DNA of 64,000 nt from positions 20,013,553 to 20,077,552 of the forward strand of contig JASFXZ010000009.1 of NCBI GenBank assembly GCA_032209605.1, written 5' to 3'. Below are positions 35,501 through 45,096 of this stretch, in pieces. The position numbers and the translations under genes were made by a program. Position 1 is the first letter of the stretch. Each line of letters opens with the position of its first letter. The notes beneath the pieces were generated by a model. The model saw only the letters and a program-made list of their open reading frames with translations, did no database searches and was not told the DNA's origin. The stretch comes from Mactromeris polynyma (lineage: Eukaryota; Mollusca; Bivalvia; Venerida; Mactridae).

Positions 35501-38500
35501 TCATTGACGATTGTGTTTACGTTGGAGTTCACGTCATTTAACATGTTGTATTTATAAATGCTCAAATGAACCTTGCAGTGTGCTTTCAGATAAACACTGA
35601 ACATAGTTCTCACTGTTGCTCTGGTATATGCAATATAAATACTTATCATAATTATTTCTTGTAGTCATTGGATTGCGCTGCACAGGCAACTCGGTATATA
35701 AACATATACGTATATGACATCTCTCTGCGTTTGGTAGTAGCTTAAAGTCAAGAACAATGTCAAATAATGGTTTTGTAACAATGAAATAATCGATCGTGCT
35801 ACTTCCATTCATAAACATAAAGCTTCCACCTGTTTGCTGATCGCCAAGGCCTCCATTTAAAATATAACAACCATAGGATTTACAGAAAGCTATAAATTCA
35901 CGACCAAACTTATTAATTATTTGATCTTGTGAGATCCATTGTATACCCACATCACCATCTAATATTTCATAAAACTCTTCTAGTTCATATACATTACTAT
36001 CGCATGTGGTAAAGTCCCCAACATTAGATGTTCGAGCATTAAAGTCACCACAAATTATTAGGTCCGTATTTGATCAATCTTGACAAGTAATACATTCTTC
36101 TATATATTGTAACACAGACATGTCTAAATGCTCATATATTGGCGAACGCTCTGGTGGAACATATACATTGGCATATAAAACATCTCAACCCGTAGTAAAC
36201 AAAGATTTGTCTATTTTAAGAAAAACACCAAACTCAAAGCCTTTACTTATTCGCTCAACTAATGATGAAATGCTATTTTTCACGCACGCTATGACACCAC
36301 CCATTGATCTTCCGCCAATGAACAGAAGGTGCATACGGTGATGATTTTGGTGAGGACAGTTTAATTTCAGCATGGCGTGTTGGTGAGAAGGAACCAGACA
36401 TGACTCGTATGGTTATTGTAAAGTTTGCAAGAAATGATGACAAATTCCGGTTATTTAGCTACAGAGACGATCTACGAGCGTCTGGAATTAGAATCTCAAA
36501 TGACCTCACTTTTATTCAACGAAAACAACTGAAAAGTGCTAGGCAAAGAGGCTTGACTGGTTATTTCAAGAATGGTAAATTACGTATTCAATATTATTCA
36601 ATTGTTGATCGACGTTTGAAAGGCGTGAGTCATATTCGACATTGTGCATCGAAAGGGACCCCATATCATTGGTTAAAACATCCTGGTCATATTGTACATC
36701 TTCCACTGATTTTTCAAGTGAGTTCAGTCTGATATTCATATTTTTCTGCAAGGATTCTACTCTTTTAACTGAATCTTGTATCCGCGCATAATTTCATTTT
36801 GCAACATAGTTCGTTACTAATATTGTTAATTTGGTGACATTTACCAGTCATAACAAGAACTTCGTATACCGCAGACTGTAATTTTATTTCTCTTATGTAA
36901 CTTACAAGAGATGGTTGCAACCTTTAAAATAAAAAATGACCCTTAATGGCACTACATATTTTTATTTCACTGAATTAAAAATATTTGACAAGAAATATGG
37001 CATTTAATTTCCAACTTCTTCCTGAATACACTGTGCAATGTGCATTTACTATCAATCTTGGAAATAAACGCGTATGAATATCCTTTTGATGTAGTTGTAT
37101 GCTTAACATTGATCGATCAAAATGGTTTGTCGCAATTTTAATTTAACATACGTAAATTTATATGTAAATCACATGGAAGCACAGAAGTGATTTTTTTATC
37201 AGTAAGCACATTGATGTTAGCAGACAACTAATCTCCTTTAGCATCGGGCGCTTATTCCGATACCTTCATAATCACCCTCTGCTTTATAACTCCTGCACAA
37301 CTTATATTTTCTATATTTGGACAGGCGAGTAGACATTCGTCCACAGCCTTCAGCGAGCCGCTTACAACGACCCGCTAATGTTCCAAATGTAGGACAGTGA
37401 ACACGTGTAAATAAAGCTTATGCGAGTGTGCATTGAATAGACACTTTTCACTGTCATAGAAATGCCGCTGTGACTATGGAAATTGATAGAAAAATAAATA
37501 AATCGAACGTAAGTGACTATCGTTTCGTCGACATGCCAACATTATTCCGATGCCTGTAAATGTGTAGTGATTTAAGGTCATTTAAACAACTGTCGATGTG
37601 GAATCTTCGTATATTTTAAAATGCTACATGTATATCGTTACTTGGCATCTTGTTACTCAAATTCGCCATGCTATTTGTAATACGTATCAGTACAATTCTC
37701 GTTGAAAGAACGAAACACCGCCTTCTGTAAATGCTAAAATTATATACTAGTAAATAAAACGGATTAGCTAGATAGTCAAAATTTCCTTCGACACGAAAGG
37801 CTATACATTGTGTACACATTTTATTGGTTTAACACTGGAAAATACTCATCTATTATAAACTCAGTAGTCACGTGATCGTGCCGACCAATGGCATGTAGTA
37901 TCAGGAACGAACGGTGATTTCGTAAGGTCAAATATAAAAATATACTGGGTAATACAGCAGCGTGTGAATGTAACGGTAGTGGAATCAAAGCGCTATGTGG
38001 GAGCGTAGCAGACAACACATAGATAGATGATCATAGTTCGTGATCTTCATTGATATTAACACTGCCTAGCAAACACTTCCACAAATGATAACAGCTTATA
38101 AGTCAAAACTGCAACCTGTTTTACACGACAATAAGAGAGAGACTAAAACATTGCCAAAATTAAAGACTGGTCCATAAGACTCAAGTCCAACAGAAAGAGC
38201 AAAGGCAGGAATAGGAAAGAATACGGAACGAATCAAGAAAAACCCACAAAGACATTATTCACGCAACAACTGTAGACATATATAATTGTTTGAACTTAAA
38301 CATGGGCAATACGAACTGCACCACCTTGTGACTTCTGATGCTTTGGAACGGTAGATATGTCCTGTATGGAGCTCAAGTAATGGGGAAAGCACTCTCTATC
38401 TATTAGCTGAGTGTAGTGACTTCCGAACAATGCAACAGTTGTCATAAATTGAGCTCCAAGCAGTTTTTAGTTGTTCGGTAGAACAACTAGTTATATGGCA

Positions 38501-39802
38501 ACTTTCGACAGTTGCATCGCCTTAATACGAAACCTACCTATTTCGGAAGTGGCGCAATAATAAAAGGTAAGTGAATATGTTAAAAATAGTTCATCATCTG
38601 GGCGAAATCTGCATAACATACTCAATACTGATAGTAATCTGTACTGCGCAATTAAATTTAATGGTTCAACAATGCACAATAATGGTTCAAGATACCTTTT
38701 GTGAATCTGGAAATGTTGAATACAAAACCAGTGTTTAATACCGAACAAAGTCAGTGCTTTCAGCGCTTTTATTTTACAAGCAAATATTTTTACAAGCTTC
38801 TTCCGCGCAAATTAAGATGAAACAAACTTTTTTCAAAAATCAAAAATGAATGCAGTACTTTTGTGTTTAAAGTCCAGTCTTGGAAAGCGGAATAATTATG
38901 TAGTTTACAGAAATAGTTACAAATACATGTATGTACTAATTTACCCCGAAGTAAAAAATACCCTAAATGTAAAATGTTTATCAATGAGTTTTCGATTTTC
39001 GCAGTAAAGTTTGCAACAGAGTAATAAAATATAACTTAAATTAAAGGTATTAAACGTTCCCTCAACTGTTAAAATCTATATCGTTATTAATACTGATTTA
39101 CATATTACGTAGTCTGCATGTTCATATACTAACATAGCTCTAAATGTTTAGTGTACTTTAAACATTTTACATCGCATATCAAACATGTTACAACAACTTA
39201 AATGAATCACTCTCGATGAATTCTTCTTGGGTTACTAACCAGTATTCGCGCCTGTTTTAAAGGGGTTGTGAAGCTCGCAGTTCAGTATCGCACAAGGCAG
39301 AGCTCGAACTCAAGACTTTCAGATCAGAAGTAAGGCGCTCTGACCCTCGACCACTACGGCTCCCTTTATGTAGTATATGTTAGTAAATATATGATATCAA
39401 CGTTGATTAATAGAAATACAAAATGTATAAACAATTGCGATATAAAACCAAAATGTTTGTATCGCTCAAGCTACTGAGAGTAAACATCCTTCGTACATCA
39501 CAACCAAAACTTATGCAAAAATTGTTCAAATTTAAATTATAAGAAAACTGAAGTCCTAATTATAGATAAATCTTCTAATGCCTGAACAGTCTTATTTGTT
39601 AACTAGATAGTATATTTGGTACCTTGCATGTCACTTCGCCATCCGGTCCACCATGATACAAATATATCCCAATCAAAAGTCCACCAACAACTCCTATGAT
39701 TAACCAAAACACTCCAAGCAACTGAGCGTAGAAGATCTCTCGTTTTGCTGTCATTTTGCCGTCGGACTCGGAAGACAATTTATAAAAATCTCTGTTGTCC
39801 AT
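26532..39802 (-). CDS. DUF4430 (transcobalamin-like) type II membrane protein, 4 exons
   Basis: Exons on the minus strand are 39802-39623, 32597-32374, 30377-30244 and 26605-26532. Intron phases 0, 2 and 1 all match, giving 203 codons plus TAA. Residues 1-28 are a polar/basic cytosolic tail. Residues about 29-49 are the membrane helix (GVFWLIIGVVGG). Residues 61-134 are a Thr-rich stalk of TTKLTTPL octads, probably O-glycosylated. Residues 135-203 are the DUF4430 domain: VTYFSVEGGAGYLINSINGV, GNWAQNQTYWKIS, then VGVSLYEPSPLDKILFNLTQ. DUF4430 shares the fold of the transcobalamin C-terminal domain; whether it binds a cobalamin-like ligand is unknown. Intron 1 holds a broken LINE. The paralogous exon 1 is at 9899-10078. 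The exon chain is inferred from splice sites and phases, not transcripts. Confidence 0.8.
26964..27335. mobile_element. Tc1/mariner-type MITE, 372 bp
   Basis: The left end CAGTGCCCTCCAAAAGTTCC and the right end (inverted) CAGTGCCATCCAAAAGTTTC form a ~27-bp TIR. TA dinucleotides flank both sides (26962-26963, 27336-27337). It has no ORF and lies in intron 3 of the DUF4430 gene. Confidence 0.85.
27345..27620 (+). repeat. Dispersed ~300-bp repeat, copy 2 of 5
   Basis: It contains GAGATGTTACGATTGCTGGT, TCAAGGTTACAAATGTTG and CTGATATGCAAATAG. It directly follows the MITE at 26964-27335. Confidence 0.8.
27705..27980. repeat. Repeat with GAACCAGATTGTGTC arms
   Basis: GGTAGACACAATCTGGTTC (27706-27724) is inverted relative to GGAACCAGATTGTGTC (27893-27908). 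The right part, with CGACTTTGCACATTG and TGCCTGCCC, recurs at 30103-30180. It is probably a small dispersed element. Confidence 0.5.
28137..28425 (+). repeat. tRNA-Thr-headed SINE, fullest copy
   Basis: The head reads CCGTGGTCCAGTGGTAAAAC, then CTTGTAA (Thr UGU anticodon loop) and GGTTCGATTCC (B box). The body has GAGCACGTAAAAGAACC and GGGGCATCTTCTGTATCATG and ends in ATAAACGCAAATAC. It is the best-preserved of three copies. It is not a tRNA gene, because the body continues without a tRNA 3' end. Confidence 0.85.
30098..30182. repeat. Partner of the 27.7-27.98 kb repeat
   Basis: It shares GAACCAGATTGTGTC, CGACTTTGCACATTG, TCCGGAAC-like and TGCCTGCCC segments with 27890-27975. Confidence 0.55.
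32408..32532 (-). repeat. 24-bp coding minisatellite
   Basis: Tandem copies of a 24-bp unit (GTAGTCAACGGCGTAGTCAA plus CTTC on the plus strand) encode TKLTTPLT octads on the minus strand in exon 2 of the DUF4430 gene. The unit length is a multiple of three, so copy-number change would lengthen or shorten the stalk without a frameshift. Confidence 0.9.
33110..36373 (-). pseudogene. LINE ORF2 relic, copy B (APE, RT, C-terminal Zn finger)
   Basis: Minus-strand domains in order: APE endonuclease (36373-36185, GGRSMGGVIACVKNS; 35950-35552, LNGGLGDQQTGGSF and STIDYFIV), linker (35649-35269), reverse transcriptase (35046-34630, IIPLHKKGSVNNIDNYRGI; 34473-34240, GLRQGCSVSP), post-RT region (34209-33536, KYWLNLLKMPRHR, NNWVSDVRLNLYQNGFG), and a C-terminal CPYC...EDELHFLLLC zinc-finger segment (33460-33125). 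The FADD box present in copy A is PDD here because of nearby small deletions. Several frameshifts make it inactive. The domain order and C-terminus suggest a CR1/Jockey-like group, but the clade cannot be fixed by eye. It lies in intron 1 of the DUF4430 gene. Confidence 0.88.
36313..36587 (+). pseudogene. Inverted LINE ORF1 RNA-binding segment, copy B
   Basis: This segment reads on the plus strand (MTRMVIVKFARNDDKFRLF, GIRISNDLTF, YFKNGKL). Its copy-A equivalent (about 5413-5690) reads on the minus strand. Flanking LINE sequence on both sides keeps the minus orientation, so an internal inversion of about 270 bp has occurred in copy B. The open plus-strand frame through 36732 is an accident of this inversion. 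Confidence 0.85.
36566..36830 (-). pseudogene. LINE ORF1 coiled-coil relic, copy B
   Basis: Minus-strand NIRLNSLEKSVEDVQYDQ and DSRLSNVDQQLNNIE match the copy-A coiled coil at 5760-5990. The acidic end and following stop region are lost at the inversion junction. Confidence 0.75.
37212..38012. mobile_element. ~800-bp copy-B-specific insertion
   Basis: Copy A runs directly from CAGTAAGCACATTGA to CAACACATAGAT (about 6352-6375). Copy B has ~800 bp between. AGCAGACAAC occurs at both ends of the insert (37218-37227 and 38007-38016). The right end GAATCAAAGCGCTATGTGGG recurs at 62590-62612 (one base different), suggesting a repeat family. No coding capacity was recognised. Confidence 0.6.
39235..39370 (-). 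repeat. tRNA-like SINE head, minus strand (copy B)
   Basis: Duplicate of 9478-9615. The minus strand starts GGGAGCCGTAGTGGTCGAGG and contains TTGAGTTCGAGCTC. Confidence 0.55.
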
Positions 39803-40004
39803 GAACGTGTACCGTCTATATTACGTTTCTTTCAAAAAATGTCAATCCCATTTGTATTAAATAAACTGCTACATGTGAAATATAAACCCAGTGCGACACC
39901 GACACGCTTTATAATTTCAAAGAAATGAATGAGTTAAACATGCAACGGAATGTGGATGTTTTGCAACTTAAACCATTGGGTCTTATCTGCACGTTGTAAA
40001 GCCA

Positions 40005-40330
40005 AACAAGAAATATCTTGAAAAGATGGTCGGCGCAATTTAAAGATTTAGATTTGTTGTGCACCATAAAAATTGCCGAGATGTTACGATTGCTGGTCAC
40101 TCCAGATCCAAAATGGAGTTCGGTAAATTCACCGAAATTCAGTGGATTTTAGTAAGGTTACGTACCCCTTATCAAAAGGTTAACCAATCCTCGTCAAGGT
40201 TACAAACCTTGTTCGGTTGAAGAGAAATGTCCTTGTTGGTTAACGTAAGCTTTGCTTGGTGTACACAAGACTGATATGCAAATAGCAAAACCATGTTACT
40301 ACGGCTGCACCGAAAAAGGAAATTTTCACG
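40005..40330 (+). repeat. Dispersed ~300-bp repeat, copy 3 of 5
   Basis: Segmental-duplication partner of 10285-10590, with the same motif order. Confidence 0.8.
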
Positions 40331-40894
40331 AAAAAAAAAAGATTTTAAAATATGAAGTAAAATATTTGGTAAGAATAAACGTCACTTGGACATAAATATC
40401 GGCAAACCAAGCAGAGCGCAACAGAACTAACAGAATGCAATAAACAGACTTCTTTAAAGTAGGATGCAATTTTCGAACTTTCATGAGCTGTGTATTAAAT
40501 AATATATTGTCCTGAAAACCAGTTGAAAGAAAATGAATAAGTTGCTACAGGGAACGCTACATACAGAAAACAGTGCCTCACCACACAGACCTCCGGTAAA
40601 ACAACAATCCATAAAACATAAGGCAGCTGATGAGGTTAAAGAGTACATACGTTAGGGAAAAGAGGCACAAGGAATGAACTGGCAGAACATAAGGAATAAC
40701 TAGGAGAATCAAACAGGACAAACAGTGAAGGGGGAAATGAATGGATGGAGAAGATCACATGACAAGTCAAGGCAGCTGGCAACAATAGGCCGAAACAATA
40801 ATTAAAACGATGTGCTTATTGTATGCTCATTGTTATGTACATATATGATATGTCTTGTATAATATATATTGTTTTGTGTGATATCATATGCACA

Positions 40895-41177
40895 TTTCCA
40901 TTTGTCTATTTATTATTATACCATCTATTTTTTATATGGACAGTTATATATGCTTATGCCGTTTGTATAAATATTGGTTGATCAAATCTTCATATATTTA
41001 AGAGAAATAAACATAGTATTGTGTTAAATGAAGAATTTCCCATGTGTCTATTTATTATTATACCATCTATTTTTTATATGGACAGTTATATATGCTTATG
41101 CCGTTTGTATAAATATTGGTTGATCAAATCTTCATATATTTAAGAGAAATAAACATAGTATTGTGTTAAATGAAGAA
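40895..41177. repeat. Tandem duplication of ~141 bp in copy B
   Basis: The block starting TTTCCATTTGTCTATTTATT and ending GTGTTAAATGAAGAA is present twice in a row (from 40895 and from 41036). Copy A has it once (about 11172-11310). The copies are nearly identical, so the event is recent and postdates the A/B duplication. Confidence 0.9.
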
Positions 41178-41514
41178 TTCATCTGAAGTATAAAGATTCA
41201 ATATATTTGATGAAATTGGAGGAAAACAATAGTCAAGGCATACCCAGTTTGTAGGTTTTCATTTGTAATTTATGTAAATCAGACACGGGCGATAATCAGT
41301 TGATCAAAGATTATTAGATATACGACTTAACATTTTGAATCAACCGTAGATATCTCTTTATATTCAATAAACTTTAATTTGAATTAACTGGACAGCTGAT
41401 TGCTCTCAGCTGGGGTGGAACATGGTGTCAGTCCAGAGAACATGAAACATAATAAATATTATACATTACAAGACCATATATAGAAGTGTTAATACAATAC
41501 AGTTTCTTCTTACA

Positions 41515-41765
41515 TGGAGTAGCCGATCCGTGCTCCAGTGGTAACGCGCTGGACTAGTAATCCAGGTATCGCAAGTTCGATTACCCGCTCCACCACTGAC
41601 GATCTTTCGGACTGGGCTTTGAAAAAGCGAGGTCCCGTGGACGATGCTTTACAACCTGATGTGCTTCTGGAAGTGGGGCATCTACTGTATCATGCACAAT
41701 CCTTTAAAAATCTAAAATGACTAACAATCTTCCTGAGGCGGCGTTACATAAACACAAAAACACGG
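41515..41765 (+). repeat. tRNA-Thr-headed SINE, copy B
   Basis: Duplication partner of 11648-11895, with essentially the same sequence. Confidence 0.8.
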
Positions 41766-42328
41766 TCTTTCATAGAGAAGATTAAAATAATACACTGGAT
41801 TGTGTGCTAGACACATTATTTAAATTGTAAACAACTGGCAACTTTCATCTTTTTAACGGCATGTCTCTGTTGTTCCTATAAACTACTGCAGTTGATGATC
41901 GAATATAGATAAGGTCTATTTTTTCAACAGCCATATAGTGCGGTTTTATTGACCGCGCGCGTATGAATATATTACCTGGACTACTACATTTCAAAAAGGT
42001 GTATTAAAATGTTCGTGTTTTTCCGTAAGTTTGGACAGAGAAAAAGCTGAGATTGTCTTTTGATAGAAAAGTAATCCAAACAGCAGTTTTACGCAAGAGT
42101 GCAATTCCTTACATAAAAGGCTAAATTGTGGCATGGATCGGTCCTGAAAGTTCCTGAACAAGTTAACGGTCAATCTAACAGCACTATACAATGCCTGTAG
42201 ATCACGCCTGGGAATGCGATGAGTCCTCTGAACAGAGGTGTTTACGTGAAATCGGACATCGACGCGGAACCTGATAAGACAATACATCGGGAAAAAGAGA
42301 GAAGTGATATGTATTGTTATGGTAGCCT

Positions 42329-42570
42329 CTACCGGTTGGCTCAGTTGGTAGAGGACTGGGATGTTACCCTGGTTGTCCGGGCTCGATTCCTGAGTAAGGT
42401 AGGTCAAGTCCTTCCGTGACATTCGAATACTGTTATTTGTCCCCAGCCTCTCATTTCTGTTGAGAAATTGTTGCTTGCGGAAGAACAAGCTAGAACTGCT
42501 TGTTAATTAATTCCTGGAAAACTGGTTAGGCCAACTGACGGCCGTATATGACTGAAAGAAAAACGTTAAA
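42329..42570 (+). repeat. tRNA-headed SINE family B, copy B
   Basis: Duplication partner of 12463-12700. The tail GGCCAACTGACGGCCGTATA is better preserved than in copy A. Confidence 0.75.
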
Positions 42571-42998
42571 AATGGCGTCAACTCCGATAAAAACAATATT
42601 TTATTTATATGTCTCATCTTTTTCAAGATGTGTCTATCCAATATCAAGTAAACAAACACACCTACTATTCTTCTCTTAACTTCCTGTTTTGAATGTGTAA
42701 GTTTCAATGTGGTAGATTGTAACAATAATTGTATACAAAGTCTTGTCAAAAATGTTAATCGTTCAGATGAATACTTGGACATTGTTTGTATTCTCAATTA
42801 TATATTTCTTCGTGCACAAATTGACAATTTCAGTGTGGTTGATTGTAACAATTGTATAAGCGTCAAAATTGGTGATCGTTCAGATAAATACGTGTATTAT
42901 GTCTAGTGTATATCAATTATATATTTCTTAGTGCAGCAATTGACTGTAAATTACATGTCCAGTCGCAGTTGTACTGAAAATGTTTGATTCAATAAATA

Positions 42999-43170
42999 CA
43001 GTAAAACCACAATAATAAGACCACCATTGGGACCGTTGAAAACTGGTCTTCTTGTTAAGGTGGTCTTGATATTGAATAAAGAGCAAAACAGTGAAAATGG
43101 ACTTGAAAACTGTGTTCTTAAATTTGGGGTGGTTTTATTATTGAGGTGGTCTTTCGGCGAGGTTTTACTG
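42999..43170. mobile_element. CAGTAAAACC MITE, complete (172 bp)
   Basis: CAGTAAAACC ... GGTTTTACTG with TA on both sides. The interior has AAGACCACC and GGTGGTCTT inverted segments. Confidence 0.85.
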
Positions 43171-44440
43171 TATTAAATATTTTTATATCTATGTGTTTTT
43201 TTTAACACTTTACAAGATAACGGCTTCCAAGGGAACCAATCAGTACTTGCACCTAGTTCAATGATAGTAAGCTCTGCGGTTCAACTTTGCCTAATTCGGA
43301 ATAAGTTCGAACTCCCGCCTTTCGGATCAGGACAACAGTGTCCCCTTATATATGCTTAAAACGCAACTGTTTTATTAGGCTTCATTTTGTACATGGTGTT
43401 TAAAGCTACCAGCTGTTACCAACATTCAATATATTGTTCAATAAGTATTGAAACCGTATGGACCAATGATTCATATTTCATGATTGAAAAAAGTTTATGA
43501 CATTATGTTGGTGAATTAATATAGAATTATTTATTTTTTATGTCATGTTTTGAAGCAGAAAATTTTCAAATGCATTTTTAATGGCTTTACGTATATTTAG
43601 TACCGTAAATATATACCTTACCAACACCCCTCTAACGTATATATAATCACTCGTACGAGGGAGTATATAGCCTTGTTGTCGTTCTAATATAATTACTCCG
43701 CCACGTGGCCCGCGCTAAACTCAATAATCATATTGTGTTATCGTGAGTTATTCTGACTTAGATATCTTTCATCAAATGCAAATAGTGTGTCACGGACTAA
43801 CACTGTGAGTGTGTGTAATCAACCAGGTCAGTATGTTGTGTTTACTACTGTTCATAATTGTTTATGCATATTTGTTTAACTTTGTATTTACATTTTGCAG
43901 GTGATGTAAACAATTCACTTGTTCTTGTATGAAATGCATTTGTTTCACGCATGTTTATATCGTGTGATACCCAATATAGTATACACGTTGTACATTCATG
44001 AATATTCGCCACATTGCAGGTGTGGATCCGGGAGTTGTGCTTATGAGGACGTATCGTTCTAGTAATTATTTGGTTTTGCTCAAATCTTATAAAATGGTGG
44101 GATACTATTAACATCATCATTATAGAGTATAATGCTACAATAATTCAGTTTCGCTTATTTGAAAATCTTTAAAAAAAGATGTCCGTATATTTTCGTATCA
44201 GTACTAGACATACATCAAGGTTGGTGAATTGTATCCCCCCTGGAGCCGTTAGTGCATTGCCACCGATTTGCAATACTTGTGGTATTTTTGTAATTATAAG
44301 ATAAAATCAAGTACATGTAGTTTATAAAAAGCTATAATTTCTTTATGTTAGCGTATTTAAGCAAGACGTTATGGCTCTATATTCTCGGATCAAGTGCCTA
44401 ACATGAACTCTAAGTGACATTATATGATTTGTTTCAATTA

Positions 44441-44561
44441 CAGGAAACTTCACTTTAAGACCACCTCAATAATAAGACCACCTCAATGTGGTCGTATTAT
44501 ATAGGTGGTCTTTAAAAAAATGTATTGTATATTTAGGTGGTCTTTAAGTGAGGTTTTACTT
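44441..44561. mobile_element. CAGTAAAACC-family MITE, diverged ends
   Basis: Left CAGGAAACTTCACTTTAAG, right AAGTGAGGTTTTACTTTA. The interior has AAGACCACCTCAATAATAAG and GAGGTGGTC-like repeats. It forms the right breakpoint of the deletion inferred in copy A. Confidence 0.75.
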
Positions 44562-44748
44562 TATACCAATGAATTTGCGCAAACCTTACAATAGTCACGT
44601 CTAAACTAGGGGGATTGACCAGTGTACAACATTGTGTATATGATATATATCATACAGTTGGTGGATGTTATCTGTAATTACCATTTTAATTTTAGATATT
44701 TACTTTGTCCAACCTGAGAATTCAGCTGTCTGACATGCGACTCATGTC

Positions 44749-44854
44749 CACAGGAGATTGTCTCGAGTTCTCTCCCCTTCTATAATCCTTCTATAGTATA
44801 GGCATACTTAAAAAAGAATAAAGCAAGGGAGGTAAGTTGTGACAATCTCCTGTG
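44749..44854. mobile_element. CACAGGAGATTGTC MITE, 106 bp
   Basis: The left end CACAGGAGATTGTCTCGAG and the right end GTTGTGACAATCTCCTGTG are inverted repeats. Relatives: 13403-13460 (left half), about 18335-18366, 51000-51094 and 57411-57793. Confidence 0.8.
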
Positions 44855-45096
44855 CTACAGTCTAGAGTCCTAATAGATCTAAATGTGAAGAACAGTTTCG
44901 GGCTTAAACCTCGAGTTGTATTATATTAACCAGTAGGCCTACCACACGTTACGGAAGTCGTCATTTTCTCAAAAATATTTTATAATAGATAATTACTGTA
45001 GATTCAATTGTTTTCAAACCCATACAAATAATTAAATGTCTTCTTTTTAGATTGCATATAATTTCATAATCGTTAAGGCCGCAGTTCAACACCGAA

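Noticed and set aside
36400..36732. 110-codon plus-strand ORF as an independent gene
   Set aside because: It is the inverted LINE ORF1 segment followed by antisense coiled-coil sequence.
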